This document shows positions 1 through 12,865 of a DNA stretch of 64,000 nt, piece by piece. The DNA is from Agrostemma githago (taxonomy: Eukaryota; Streptophyta; Magnoliopsida; Caryophyllales; Caryophyllaceae): assembly GCA_958450325.1 (NCBI GenBank), contig OY288241.1, forward strand, positions 55,748,078-55,812,077, given 5' to 3'. The notes under the pieces are model-generated. The model was given only the letters and a program-made list of their open reading frames with translations. It was not told where the DNA came from and searched no databases. Position numbers and translations under genes: made by a program. The first letter of the stretch is position 1. The number at the start of each line of letters is the position of its first letter.

Positions 1-113
1 CGGTGGAAAAAAGTTGGCAAAATCGATTTTCATGACGAAATACCGTTGGGTGAAATTTCACCCGATGGTGCTTGACCGGGTGAAATTTCACCCGGCGGCA
101 TGAGCTTGAACGG
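1..113. repeat. Palindrome array of D', GTGAAATTTCAC type
   Basis: Units of the form GGGTGAAATTTCACCCG occur near 50-70 and 79-97. The right copy (36086-36218) has one additional ~30-bp unit, so the array changes length by whole units. Each core is self-complementary and could form a hairpin. Confidence 0.85.
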
Positions 114-425
114 ATCACCTATACCCTATTTCCTCACTACAAAATCAATTCCCTCCTTCCCAAATACCCCATATAACTTTCCCTCCAAACATAAAAACCA
201 AATATTTACAATCTACTTTAAAAACTTTCATTTCCCTCCCCACCTACCTTTATTTATATCACCTTAACCTCACATTCGTTCCATCCTATCACTCCTCATA
301 TCATTAAACCACCATCTTCCATACCCCAACCACATTCATACCTCCTCTCCATCTTGGCTGATTATTTTGGGTGCTTGAAGAGGTGAAGCTAAAGTTTTTG
401 GGATCATTCTTGCAAATCTATTATT

Positions 426-1388
426 ATGGAGACAAGAGCAAGACGAGCCGCTCGTAAGCAAGGTATGGCTTCGACTTTCAATACTTCTAAATCTTCTAAG
501 TCTTCTAACCCTACAAATTTACCTTGTCTTAATACTTCTCTAGCTCAGACCTTCTCTGAAAAGATCTTTCAGAGCACTAGGTGACCTTGTCTCCACACAA
601 TGACCAATCTAGAAATAGTAGACGATATTAAAGAGTTATCGTCAAGGACCGGAACTAGCGGACTCCTTAGCCACGCGGCCTTCACCTATAAAGACCTTAC
701 TTGCGAGTTGCTCTTGCAATTGATTTATAACTCTTTGTTGGGTAACCCTAACCCTTTAGACCTACCACTTGTCGTGGCGTTGCACTTTCACCGTATCATA
801 GTCACCCAATGCCCCTCCTTAGATTGTGGAGGTCTTGTGACAGTAAATGCGAACAAATTGGGTTATTCGACCGACCACCTCACCCCACTAGACAATTCCA
901 TATGGCTTGACGAGGCCTATTTTTCAACCAGGATCTTTCATGTACCTCATCAGCGCCTCGTCTGCATTAGCCGTGGAAGAGCTTAAATAGTTCCGAACAC
1001 ACACCAAACCACTATCCTTGTTCACCACAATTGGAACCTACCCTTGGATCCTGGTGAATTCCGACTGACCAAGACTGAGTCGGGAGGAAGGGGAGTTTGG
1101 GATTATGCACACTACACGTTGCCCAAAGGTCGTACGATCTATGACCTATGTGAGATTGAATCTGACTTTGCCCTCTCGCTTAGCGACGGTCCGGAGGAGT
1201 TTTCTCCCGAACCATCCTCCGAGGGTATACCCTTTTTTATGGGTCTCCTAGCGCTTCATTTGCGTTGGACAATCATTCAGACTAGACCCTCTTCCAGAGT
1301 CGGTGGTGTGTGTGTGCGTGTTGTGTATTTGTATGTAGGTTGGGTTGGTGAGTTCTTAATCATCTATAATTGCATGTCCTTTAGTTGA
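426..1388 (+). pseudogene. Degenerate env-like / Athila ORF-1-like ORF, left copy
   Basis: One reading frame opens at ATG 426 (METRARRAARKQG...) and continues past two in-frame stops, TGA at 582-584 and TAA at 984-986. The middle part (600-986, 128 aa) has a GGLVTVNANKLG stretch that recalls the GGL(I/V)T-IA-LG pattern I associate with Athila ORF-1-type proteins. That family call is from memory and tentative. The third part (from about 1044) contains a Glu/Ser/Pro-rich tail. Relative to the right copy, one T is missing in the T-run near 1232-1238, so the last residues are read in another frame. Both stops are shared with the right copy and so predate the duplication. A ~300-base C/T-rich tract upstream would suit a 3' splice site for a subgenomic RNA, which is inference. 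Confidence 0.6.
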
Positions 1389-1494
1389 TTCCGTTCTTAT
1401 TCCTTTTACCCTATTGTCATTGTGATTGATTTATCTCTAACATAACTTTGCAAGTTGTCCCATTGATCGATTGTTGCGGCCAAAGCGGCCTTGG

Positions 1495-4400
1495 TGTAAC
1501 ACCCCTGATTTTATAAATTAAATTAAATTAAAATTATATTCGTATTTTTATTTTTACGTTTTAACTCGTGATTCTTAAAATTATCATAAAACGAATTTAT
1601 CATTTAATCGTTTCAAACTCCTAAAATTCTATTTGACTCAGAAACTCTTCCTATATTTAAAACATATTTTTATTTCTATTTCGATTTATTTTATATATTT
1701 AATTTAATTCTTATCGAAAATCTATTTCGACGATTTAAATTCTAAATTCTTTTATTTATTTGTATTTAAACTCAAATTTCTATCTTCGGCTCGAAGTTCA
1801 TTTATTTTAAGTTTCGTCAAAATATTCATTTCCTTTCCTCGAGAAATCAACTTAATTCACTCTATTGAAAATTTATTATTTATCGGGAAATACTATTTCA
1901 TCGTCTAATTATTTATTTTTAAAAGCTTCGTTTCAGTCTCGAATAATTTATTTACTCATTTTATTTGGCGGCCCAATTATTTATTAATTTTATTAACTCG
2001 TTTAATTCGATTCGTGGGTCAGCCAACTTATCGATACAAAATTTGTTTAATCCATATTTCTAACTCAATTCATTTAATTATATTCGATTCTTCCGACTAA
2101 TGTTTACGTGAATCCCCTAGTCTTTTTGTTTTCCCTCAGCATTCAACTTGTATACAAACCCCCCTACTATATTCTTTCCCCTTGATATGCTATCAATCCA
2201 CCGCTTCATTCATCCTTCCCCATTTTCTTTTTGTTTTTTTTTTCCCACTTGTGCTTCCTCTTCGTTTCCCCTCCTAAATCATCACGTACATCATCTGCAG
2301 TTTTCACCTCCACGCACCAATCTTCATTAGTTGTTCAACTCCGTTGCTTGAAGGTGATGCAATCAGCCTTTTTATTCCGTTTCCTCTTACAATTTTGTTC
2401 TTCTTCTTCTTCTTCTTCTTCTTCTTCTTCTTGGTTTTCCTTTCTTCTTCTGTGTTGGGTTGTGTTGCTGCGTTTTACTGCTACTGCGTTGTTCTGCATG
2501 CTGCTGCTTCTTTTTCTTCCTTTCTTCGTCTCTTCTTCTTTCTTCTTCGTTCTGTTTTGATGCTGTTGTTCGGTCTCGTTTGCTGCTGTACATTTTTGTT
2601 ACTGCTGCTGTTTTCCGTCCTTGTCTTCTGCTTTGCTTTGTCCTTCTTCATCTTCTTATTGTTGTGGGTGCATCGTTGTTGCTGTCTCGTTTTTGCATCT
2701 GTGGTTTTTCACCGTCGTTGTTCTGTTGATGGGTTTCTGCTGCTGCGTTTATCTTCCTTAAGCCCATTTTTCTTTTTCTTCTTCTTCTTCCCTTCGCTGC
2801 TATTGACTGTAGTTGCACATTCGATTTCCGTTGTTTTCATCACCGTGTTTGTACTGTTTTACGCTGCTGCCGCTGCTGGTTTGCTTTGTTGTTTCTGTAT
2901 AATTGCATTGTTGCTGTTGTCATCATCTCTGCTCGTACTGCTTTGCTGCTATTGCGCTTGTCCTGTTCACCGATCTCCTTCCCCTTCTCCTTCTCCTTGT
3001 TCCTTTGTGTTCTTCTTTTCTTCTTCTTCATTAGTTGCATCTGTAGCTGCTGCCTAGTTGTTTTAATTCGTTACTGATGCTGCTGATGCTTGCTATTTTC
3101 CTACTTTCCGTACTACTGCAACTTGCCTCATTTATCGTCCTCGGTTTCGGTTTTGATTATGTCTTTGTTTAGCATCTCTCTCTCTTGCTTTCTGTGCTCT
3201 TTAGTCCCACTCTCATTCTTTGTCCCATTTCTTCGTTGTCCCTTATCTCCGCTTGAGTATCGATCTATCTTGACCCATTCTTTTTGTTCTAGCCTTCCTC
3301 GTTATTTGGGTTTATCATGTTACCCGTATCCAACTCGTGTCTCATTCTTATGTGTTGTCAACTCGATTTTCATGCTTGAAGTCTACTTAGAAGACTAAGG
3401 ATTCTACAACTCGGAGCTTAAAGAAACGATTTAGAGTTAGGACGAGTACGTGTTCGTTTTGGGCTATCGACTTAAGGTAACTTAAGGACGTTACTCGATT
3501 TTATATCGTATGTTTGAGTAGTAGTATGTAGTAAATATTTTAACTTCGATTTTTCTAATTTTAGCTATTTATTTATTTGCTAATTATTATTTTTAAATGG
3601 TAACCTTTTAAATATTTTTACGGTTTTCGATATCGTTTTATTAATTGTTAGTAATTTATTTATTTCTGATCGTTATAATATTTTGTTGGTTATCGTGATA
3701 CTAGTAACTAGATAATATCGATTTCATATTTTCTTCATATAATGTTAATTTATAATTTTCACTCAAAATCGTATTTTTCTATTAAAATCGAGGTGTGTAT
3801 ACTTGTTTAATAAATTAATTTTCGTTTTACGATTTATACTAATAAATGAGAAAATCGTCGATTTTGTTTTAAATATATTTTTAGTCGAAACTATCTTCAT
3901 TAATAATTTCTTATTTGTTTACAATTGACTATTTTTAGTAAAATCCGTATTATTTATTAATAAAAGCTATTATCTAAAAATAATTTGAAACCTTTGTAAA
4001 ATCCATTTCATTTATAAAACTCGTTGACTCAATAAATTTTGATATCGTTTTTCTTAAAACATCTCCTTTCAAAAATTTACAGTTTTAACTCGATTTCCTA
4101 ATTATTTATAAAATACTATATATTGACTTATTATATTTTACTTATATTTGAGTAACAAATTGAGACGTATAATAAAGTTACGATAACGACGATAATAATA
4201 AAATGTTAATTTCGTTTGAAATGCTACTTTTATACGTTTCACTTATTTTAATAACTTACGTAATTTCTATAACGAAATTTCTATTTTAAGTAAGTTTCTA
4301 AAAATAGAAGTTTCCTAAAAATAGAAAGTTTCCTCTTTTAGAAAGTGATCCTTTTCTTTTTGTTCTCTTATTATTTATAATGATTATATCTTTTGAATAT

Positions 4401-5265
4401 CGATAATGGCTTGGTTTTGGAGTTATGGAAAGAAGACAAGTGTACGGGTAGAGTAATACAATCTAGGTTATACGTTTTGCCATCAACTATAAAGCTGGTG
4501 TGTCTATGTGAGACGCATTGGTCGTTGAACTGAGCATGGTTTGTGTGCAGGAGTGTGTATATTTTGACCTTAAACTTAGATATCGCATCGTGTAAGTCGT
4601 CGTCGGGTTGAACTGGATTACGGTTGGTGTCCAGGAGGGGTGTACATTACTTAAGCCAGGACCTCGCTGCACGCAGTCCTGTTATAGTTTGAGTTGCCTA
4701 GTTAGAGACCGAAGTGTGATTTGTTTTGACTAAGTTCTCGAAGCTAGTTTTGTATGATCTCAATGAAAGTCTATTCCGTTGCACTAACTGATTTCCATAA
4801 CGCCATTTTGGATTTTTATAATTATCGATTGGTTTTGACTTGCAGGTTGTCAGTCGCTTTAAGTTTTGATAAAAACTATTGTTATTATATTGTTTAAACT
4901 GCTTTCCATTTTATCTATTTTGATATAATAATACTATTATTTTCCATATGATATAATATGGCAAGGAGAACGTCCGAGTTACTCCCCACCGACGTGGCTG
5001 TTATGTTTTTAACATGACAGGTATTTGCTGCTGGGTTTTGGGTGTGAGCTAGCGAGTAGCGTGGATCCTACTCTTTCTTCATTCTTGCAATTTATGGATT
5101 TGTATAAACCCGTTTGAAGATTTTTACTTTTAGCCCTTTTGAAAAAAGAGGCCTTTGTATTGACTTACCATTTCTTTTAATAAGATATAGTTTGTCAGCG
5201 TGTTTTAATCCCAACTCTACAGTGTTTCCGCCACTGTATTACGTTAGAATTTCTTGGGGATTACA
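1495..5265 (+). repeat. Element A 5' LTR (3771 bp), left copy
   Basis: The LTR has TG...CA ends and is immediately followed by the PBS. It contains a TTC microsatellite at 2398-2432 in a pyrimidine-rich stretch (about 2200-3060). That stretch yields long Ser/Phe/Leu 'ORFs' with no protein character. The rest is AT-rich and non-coding. Confidence 0.92.
2398..2432 (+). repeat. (TTC)n microsatellite in the A LTR
   Basis: A pure TTC tract of about 35 bases. The three other LTR copies have about 38 (8864-8901), 38 (38521-38558) and 17 bases (44987-45003). Confidence 0.95.
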
Positions 5266-5267
5266 GT

Positions 5268-5279
5268 TGGTATCAGAGC
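5268..5279 (+). other. Primer-binding site of A (initiator Met tRNA)
   Basis: TGGTATCAGAGC lies two bases after the LTR end. It is complementary to the 3' end of plant initiator methionine tRNA, the usual primer of Ty3/Gypsy chromoviruses. Confidence 0.93.
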
Positions 5280-5458
5280 ATTGTTGCTCTTGACGCTTAC
5301 ACCTGATTCGAGGATATATACTCATAAACGATTTGAACGATAATAAAATATTAGTGAGAGATGGGTTGAAACCTAAATAAGGACTTAACTGTTAGGTTTA
5401 TATGTTCTTGTAACTCAATGATTAGAATTGAATATTTGTTGCTTTTGTCTGGAAGAAG

Positions 5459-5578
5459 ATGAATGGACAAGATGTTGATAGGATGCTGCTCCAGTTCGGA
5501 ATGAGACCTTCTCAGTACTCTCAACGCCTGCTGACTCGAGTGGACAACTTAGCGCTCCAAGAAAAATGTCAATGTTGA
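5459..5578 (+). CDS. 39-aa small ORF just downstream of the A PBS
   Basis: ATG 5459 to TGA 5576-5578, starting MNGQDVDRMLLQFGMRPSQY. It lies about 180 bases after the PBS, where gag would start in a full element. It is open in both block copies with nearly the same sequence, including the Arg/Leu-rich middle. I do not recognise it. It may be a gag-start remnant or a leader small ORF. At 1% divergence, survival of a 39-codon frame is weak evidence for selection. Confidence 0.35.
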   Translation: MNGQDVDRMLLQFGMRPSQYSQRLLTRVDNLALQEKCQC

Positions 5579-7928
5579 CTTTTCAGCTCCGGTTTAGTTT
5601 GCTCAAGCTATAGGTTAGATGATCAAGAGTAGATTCCTGTTCCATGATGTAGCGGTAGATCCAGATGGAGCGACCCAAGACTTGTGTGCTCATTCCTCTA
5701 CAATAGGATGAAGTAATCCATTTACTTCCCTCGTGAACCTTTGAGGTCCAAACTTTCCCTTCTCTCAGGTCTTTATCATCTAGAATAGTTGATTCTTTTC
5801 TTCCTGCTTCCGCCTTTTCCAATCTTTCCCTTATTAATTCTCGTCTTCATTCTTGAGATAAATCTTCGATTAATTCTCCTACTTTACCATTTTTTTTCCT
5901 TCCCTTGAGATTCTTGGTTAGATCGATTTCCGTCTCAGTGAACCCCGTGAAAAGATATTGATGTTTGAGGTTTAGTAAACCCTTGTTACCTGATTTAAGG
6001 ATTGTGAGTCTACCCTATCTTCTAAGCAAGTGAGAAATTCTTGAGGATTAATTTGAATAGCAAAATGTTGTTTGATGAAATTAGGATGATACTTTGGGCA
6101 CCGAACTTTGGGTTATTGGTTAGTTTTGTTATTTTGGAGTACTTAGAGTTGAATGATATTTTGGAGTAGTAAAATTTTATCATATTTATTGGCTACCTAG
6201 TACCTAACCTAGAACTGAACTAATTGTAACTGATAAAATTATTTTGGGATTCTGACCTAATGCTTATTCGATGGATGCATCGTGAATATTCGGGATCATA
6301 GAGTATTGTTAAAGCGTTAGCTCGAGTGTTGTGGTACCATTCAAGGTTTTCATTAATGTCATTAGAAATCTTGGTTGACATAGATTTCATGTGTTTCTTA
6401 AGGATTAGATTGTGATCGTTGTTTAAGATTGTACCCTATGAACTTTGGAGTTGAGTGGCCAAATTTGGATAAGTTGATAACGTTGAAGAATAGAACTATA
6501 TTGCACAATTAAAGGTTGGATTTATCGCGTCATTTTGGGGAATACTTAATGTGAATCATCTTGATGGATTTATAGTTCAGAACCCTTAGACCAACGAGAT
6601 TGTGGCTTCGTTGAGTTATTAAATATTTTATGGTTGCAACATTGAGATTTGGCATTTGATGGACAGAAACCCTAGTTGAATGACGTATTTGAAGATGTGA
6701 GTGTTTGCGCCATTACCTCAAGGTTTGAGCGTGTTGAGGATTTACCGTACTTTCCCATCTTCTGTACTTGTGGCATTATAAATATGTTGGTGATCATTTT
6801 TGAGGATTTTGTACCCGAGCCTTGTTAAATTGGTGGACCTTGTCTAGTGTTCCTTACGTGAGAAATTTGGAGTATACTTCGAGTACAAACCTTACGAGCT
6901 TTGGATTTGGGAACCTTATCGATTGCGCGTTTGGGCGTGTTATGATGACCGTTGGAATTTTAATGGATGAGATCAGATTGTAAAACATTTGTGGATTAGT
7001 ATCGTGTCGATTGGACGATTGGATAATCACGTAAGACATTTTTAGAGATCATGACTGAGTAGTACCACCTAGTTTTAATGTTGGACTTAACGTTATTTGA
7101 TGGATATTAGGAACCCATGTCGCGGCAGTCGTACCTGGAATCTTGAGATGGTTAACTTCCTCTGTAATTCCTTGAGAGCTCTGTATGACTCTCCCTTAGC
7201 TTTCCTTCAATTCTGCTACCTTCTTCTTTGGCCGTTCCCTTCGACTTCTGTATCAGGTTTGAAATTTTTTTTGTCTCGATTTGTTGACTTTGACTCTATT
7301 TATCCGGTTATCATTTCCCCGAACTTATGAAAAGTTTGACTAATTTAAAAATTTTGATTTTCATGAAATTTTAATATTTCGTGTTATAAATTTCAAAACT
7401 TTGTATTTCGTTTTTGTTTTATGTTTAGTTCCATTTCAAGGGTCTAATAATTTATTCCAAAGTACTTCGAAATTGTTTCAAATTTCTATTTTCAAGCATT
7501 TGAATTTTACGAAAACTTTCATGATCGCTAATATTTTGATTCGTATACGATTATTATGTAAAATGATTTAACATTTTCCAAAGATTTCGTACGTCTTATG
7601 TTTTTATTTTATTATCAAATTTTCTTAATTAAAACGTTTTACCGTTATTTTGAAAATATTTGGGTGCTATCCCCTCGACTTCGTTACAAATATTATGTGT
7701 CCTCATTATTTTATCGAACAATTTTTAACTTACGCTTTTATTAATTTAGATGATTTTAAACTTTGGGTAATCGAGCCAAACACATCTTGAAATACATTTT
7801 TGTCTTCGATTTCATATCACGTTTGAAGTTGTAAAAATTTTTAAACCGAGTTTGTGATGAAAGTTAAGCATTATCGTTTTGTTCGAATGATAAAACTTTG
7901 TTTTCCATCTATTATTATGTTTTTGTTA

Positions 7929-7944
7929 GTTTCGAGGACGAAAC
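7929..7944 (+). other. Pre-PPT hairpin of A (loop AGGA)
   Basis: GTTTCG-AGGA-CGAAAC is a perfect 6-bp inverted repeat around AGGA, 7 bases upstream of the purine tract. It is one of six such hairpins of different stem sequence in four families in this window. Confidence 0.8.
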
Positions 7945-7950
7945 ATCTTT

Positions 7951-7964
7951 TTAGTGGGGAAGAT
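7951..7964 (+). other. Polypurine tract of A
   Basis: A purine-rich AGTGGGGAAGA immediately precedes the 3' LTR (TGTAACACCCC at 7965). Confidence 0.85.
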
Positions 7965-9981
7965 TGTAACACCCCTGATTTTATAAATTAAATTAAATTA
8001 AAATTATGTTCGTATTTTTATTTTTACGTTTTAACTCGTGATTCTTAAAATTATTATTATCGAATTTATCATTTAATTGTTTCAAACTCCTAAAATTCTA
8101 TTTGACTCGGAAACTCTTCTTATATTTAAAAAATATTTTTATTTTTATTTCGATTTATTTTATATATTTAATTTAATTCTTATCGAAAATCTATTTCGAC
8201 GATTTAAATTCTAAATTCTTTTATTTATTTGTATTTAAGCTCGATTTTCTATCTTCGGCTCGAAGTTCATTTATTTTAAGTTCGTCAAAATAATCATTTC
8301 CTTTCCTCGAGAAATCAATTTAATTCACTTTATCAAAAATTAATTATTTATCGGGAAATACTATTTCATCGTCTAATTATTTATTTTTATAAGCTACGTT
8401 TCCGTCTCGAATAATTTATTTACTCATTTTATTTGGTAGCCCGATTATTTATTAATTTTATTAACTCGTTTAATTCGATTCGTGGGTCAGCCAACTTAAC
8501 GATACGAAATTCGTTTAATCCATATTTCTAACCTGATTCATTTAATTATATTCGATTCTTCCCACTTATGTTTACGTGAATCCCCTTGTCTTTTTGTTTT
8601 CCCTCAGCATTCAACTTGTATACAAACGCCCCTACTATATTCTTTCCCCTTGATATGCTATCAATCCACCGCTTCATTCATCCTTCCCCATTTTCTTTTT
8701 GTTTTTTTTCCCACTTGTGCTTCCTCGTCGTTTCCCCTCCTAAATCATCACGTACATCATCTGCAGTTTTCACCTACACGTACCAATCTTCATCAGTTGT
8801 TCAACTCCGTTGCTTGAAGATGATGCAATCAGCCTTTTTATTCCGTTTCCTCTTCCAATTCTGTTCTTCTTCTTCTTCTTCTTCTTCTTCTTCTTCTTCT
8901 TGGTTTTCCTTTCTTCTTCTGTGTTGGGTTGTGTTGCTGTGTTTTACTGCTGTTGCGTTGTTCTGCGTGCTGCTGCTTCTTTTTCTTCCTTTCTTCGTCT
9001 CTTTTTCTTTCTTCTTCGTTCTGTTTTGATGCTGTGGTTCGGTCTCGTTTGCTGTTGTACATTACTGTTACTGTTTTCCGTCCTTGTCTTCTGCTTTGCT
9101 TTGTCCTTCTTCATCCTCTTATTGTTGTGGGTGCATCGTTGTTGCTATCTCGTTTTTGCATCTGTCGTTTTTCACCGTCGTTGTTCTGTTGATGGGTTTC
9201 TGCTGCTGCGTTTATTTCCTTAAGCCCATTTTTCTTTTTCTTTTTCTTCTTCTTCTTCCCTTCGCTGCTATTGACTGTAGTTTCACATTCGATTTCCGTT
9301 GTTTTCATCACTGTGTTTGTACTGTTTTACGCTGCTCGTTTGCTTTGTTGTTTCTGTATAATTGCATTGTTGCTGTTGTCATCATCTCTGCTCGTTCTGC
9401 TTTGCTGCTGTTGCGCTTGTCTTGTTCACCGATCTCCTTCCCCTTCTCCTTCTCCTTGTTCCTTTGTGTTCTTCTTTTCCTCTTCTTCATTAGTTGCATC
9501 TGTAGCTGCTGCCTAGTTGTTTTAATTCGTTACTGATGCTGCTGATGCTTACTATTTTCCTACTTTCCGTACTACTGCAACTTGCCTCTTTTATCGTCCT
9601 CGGTTTTGGTTTTGATTATGTCTTTGTTTAGCATCTCTCTCTTGCTTTCTATGCTCTTTAGTCCCACTCTCATTCTTTTTCCCATTTCTTCGTTGTCCCT
9701 TATCTCCGCTTGAGTATCGATCTATCTTCACCCATTCTTTTTGTTCTAGCCTTCCTCGTTATTTGGGTTTATCATGTTATCCGTATCCAACCCGTGTCTC
9801 ATTCTTATGTGTTGTCAACTCGATTTTCATGCTTGAAGTCTACTTAGAAGACTAACGATTCTATAACTCGGAGCTTAAAGAAACGATTTGGAGTTAGGAC
9901 GAGTACGTGTTCGTTTTGGGATATCGACTTAAGGTAACTTAAGGACGCTACTCGATTTTATATCGTATGTTTTAGTAGTAG
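7965..9981 (+). repeat. Element A 3' LTR, first part (left copy)
   Basis: It matches the first ~2 kb of the 5' LTR with roughly 4% mismatch over the first 200 bases, so A is clearly older than the block duplication. It ends in GTAGTAG, where B is inserted. The rest of this LTR is missing from the left block. Confidence 0.9.
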
Positions 9982-12829
9982 TGTAACAACCCGGATTTTC
10001 GATGACTTAAAATAATAGATAATGAGGAAAGTTATCTAAGTCATTTAATTAAAATTATATCAGAGTGTAAATAAATCCGGATCGCTACGGATCCTTACAA
10101 TAATAAACGACTATTAATTACGTAGTCTTGATTCACTTAGTACAGAATATAAATTTCATTTTTAAACTAAACATATTATTAAATCTCTCTCGCTTGATTC
10201 CCCAACGTCTTAGACCTGCACAAATATATAGAGTAGAGAGACCGCTGAGCGGGACAACAACCAGACCGTTCATCTGGTATCACCTCATACACATAAGATA
10301 ATTATGTGAATAACAAATAATATGCTTATAAAAATATTAAAGGATATCACGTAACTGATAGTTTCCTTTAATTAAATTAACGAACATGTGAGGTGATGAA
10401 AACGGTAAAGTTTAGAAGATGGGACCTTAGCAGCCATTTGATTTTTAAAAATCATTTTTCACGTAAACAGAGAATAAACACACGAGTCGTGGCTCCTAGT
10501 AACACCGCTACTCCATATTGGCTTGCATCTCACCAATAGAAGTAACCGTAGTACCGACTCGTAGACCGAACCGATCTTATGAGGTTTACATCTCACCCAC
10601 AAGGCTCAATTGGGCCCGAACTTATATTATATTATACGTTTATTCAAACGGGGCTCTGGGCTGAAATGAAAGCTGATGATTACATTTTCTGCATCACCTA
10701 GAGAGAACCCGCAGTTTTCAGAATCCTGTTCTGCCCCCGCTACCTAGGTGGTAATACTGATCAAGTATTTGTCTATATGTGCGCCACATACCCTACGCAG
10801 ACTCTTGAACCGCAGAACTCACTGCCGTAGGACGACTACCTTAAACACTAGGTCAACTCTCAGACCGCAGCCTCCGAGTCTGCTTTTCATTACAAGTGCA
10901 GTCGAAACACCACGCATGGTAGGATCCAACACAAGCTATTCTTCCCAGACTCGCATCGTAAACCTTATATAAAAGTCGCCCGTGAACAAGTAGTATTTTA
11001 TTTGGTGACCTTCAATAATTGGTCGGACTCATTTGAAACAGTCAAATCCTCAAATACTTACTTTCAGTGTGACAACGTTATACGTTAATCCTCAAGTGTC
11101 ACCCGAAACATTATATCCCAAATATCGTAATATTTTAAAATAGTAAATTCTTTAAAATCAAGTTTTATATAAAAATAAAATTTAAGGTATAATAATAATA
11201 AAATATTATTTTAAAATTTATAGTTTCTGAAAAATATAAATTAAGTCGTACTTAGTCGATTTATAAATTTTGACGTAAAATCATTTTTAAATATATAAAT
11301 GTTGTGTAAAAATTTCGGGATAAAATAAATCCATTTATTTTAGAAAATGAAATTTATAAACTTTTACCTATATAAAAATAATAAGTGAAATTTTATTAAA
11401 ATAAAACAATTTACAAGTTACTAATTTACTCTATTATTATAATATATAAACAAGTGTAAAAGTAATAAAGAAAATTAAATACGACCAAAATTCCAATTAT
11501 ACAAAATATAAAGTACATAGAATAAACATACATAACAAATAGAATTAAACATACATATGAAACACAATGAAAATGATATAAGTAAATTTTCTCATTTTAA
11601 GTTCTTTTATTCATTTTCTCAATTTTCATATAGACTGAAATGTAAATGTGATAAATAAATTAAACAAGTGATAATTAAGTCGAGTTGAATTTAGTCATAA
11701 ATAAGTATATAACACAAATAAAATAGAACTTAACATTTTTATATATATAAGTAATTTAGTCGTTCAAATAAGCCTAAATATTTAAGTACGCAATTTATTA
11801 AGTTAGTAACACAATATACTTATATATAAGAAATGTTGTTAGAAGAAAAGATTGGTTACCTTAATAGCTATTACGGAATATTTATTAACGTTATTAAGAA
11901 TTACAGATCATCTGGGTCAATAATACTGTCTACGTTAGAAAAGACGTCTCTTTGCTCCTTGAAGAAAATTTCGGGTCGAAATGATTTGACCCAAATACGG
12001 TTCTAGAAAAAATGGTCCCGCCAAATACCGGCCATCTCCTCATTCCCGATGCTCCAATTATAGAAAAGAACGAGGGAGTAAATATAGTATATAGTACGGG
12101 ATACGTAGTAGTACGTAAATATAATACGGAGAGTATGTAGTGGTAGTACGTAGGGAGTATTAGTATATAGGAAGTAGTAGTAGTAATATGTAGTAGTACT
12201 AGGAGTAGTATTTATAGTAGAAAGGGGGGTTAGGTGTAGGATGGTAGGGAGAGTAGGTAGTGTAGATTAGTGAGGTAGTGTAGGAGTAGTATAAGTAGGG
12301 TCTTAGGTGTAGAGTAGTGGTACATGAGTAGTGTAGTAATAGTTTGTACGTGGGAGGTAATTAGGACGTCCCAATTTCTCGAGTTCCGGTCCGTTTTTCG
12401 TAAAAACGTCTTTATTTCTTCTTTTTTTAAAAGTTGAAATATAAGATTACGAAATTAAAATAATGAAAACCGTAAAATATATTTTTTTTAAAAGAAAGTT
12501 GTGAGACGGTAAGTAAAATACACGGTAAATAGTTTTATAGACAATAGTTTTAAGTAATTATTATTTTTAAAAATTTCGATAAATTATTTTTAAATTTTTA
12601 CGAGACGAGAAAATGTTAAAATGACAAATCAATATTAAAACATTTTCGAGTTTTAAACTTTATTTAACAAAAGATAAAAATTTTAATAATTCGATAAATA
12701 AGTTCCCATGTTTTTATAACAGAATAATTTTTAATTTTATTTACGAAAATAATTTTTTTTCAAACGTTAAACTTGGTTTAAATAAATGTTTAAAATTTTA
12801 ACTCTATTTGAAAAATACGGGGTATTACA
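9982..12829 (-). repeat. Element B 3' LTR (2848 bp), left copy
   Basis: Plus-strand ends are TGTAACAACCC and GGTATTACA. It contains an AGT/GTA-rich low-complexity stretch (about 12095-12350) and otherwise AT-rich non-coding DNA. A 74-codon frame near 10748 is open in all four B LTRs but has no recognisable domain and is antisense to the element, so I do not call it a gene. Confidence 0.92.
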
Positions 12830-12830
12830 A

Positions 12831-12846
12831 TCTACCCCCCTTAAAA
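12831..12846 (-). other. Polypurine tract of B
   Basis: Read on the minus strand: TTTTAAGGGGGGTAGA directly before the LTR start (TGTAATACCCC). Confidence 0.88.
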
Positions 12847-12847
12847 C

Positions 12848-12865
12848 AATTTCGTCCTCGAAATT
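12848..12865 (-). other. Pre-PPT hairpin of B (loop AGGA)
   Basis: On the minus strand AATTTCG-AGGA-CGAAATT, a perfect 7-bp stem. The loop and closing CG pairs match A, but the outer stem differs and is still complementary. Confidence 0.8.

Larger units (their letters stand above)
1..1494 (+). mobile_element. Element D' (left D copy), interior fragment cut by the window edge
   Basis: It is collinear with 36086-37619 of element D. It contains the end of a palindrome array (1-113), a C/T-rich leader of about 300 bases, and a degenerate ORF (426-1388). It ends where element A is inserted after CTTGG (1490-1494). The D' LTRs and gag-protease are not in the window. Confidence 0.9.
5266..7964 (+). 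other. Element A interior, non-coding (left copy)
   Basis: 2.7 kb between PBS and PPT. I see no gag, protease, RT or integrase motif. The only notable ORF is the 39-codon one at 5459. The other open frames are under 80 codons, AT-rich and without recognisable domains. Confidence 0.8.
1495..9981 (+). mobile_element. Element A, left copy: LARD-type chromovirus derivative (3' LTR incomplete)
   Basis: Order: LTR 1495-5265, a GT spacer, an initiator-Met PBS, a 2.7-kb interior without a pol ORF, PPT hairpin and PPT, then a second LTR from 7965. That LTR is cut at 9981 by element B, and its remainder is absent from this copy. LTRs start TGTAACACCCC and end GGATTACA. The pre-PPT string TTTCGAGGACGAAAC is typical of Del/Tekay chromoviruses. 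Long LTRs with a short non-coding interior fit the LARD definition, so movement would depend on proteins from another element. Confidence 0.88.

Noticed and set aside
1477..1491. GCGGCC-AAA-GCGGCC next to the A insertion, as a possible target-site structure
   Set aside because: It is a short direct repeat present in D before A inserted. A single case gives no support for targeting.
2231..3077. Long Ser/Phe/Leu/Cys-rich open frames in the A LTRs (also near 8586-9536, 38139-39159 and 44606-45642), and Arg/Lys-rich frames on the other strand
   Set aside because: They are by-products of the pyrimidine-rich TTC/TGC stretch inside a non-coding LTR. They overlap in several frames and lengths change with microsatellite size.
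10748..10972. 74-codon frame present in all four B LTRs (10748, 16203, 46854, 52316)
   Set aside because: It is antisense to the element, uses a GTG start, and has no recognisable domain. The four copies are recent duplicates, so shared openness is not evidence of coding.
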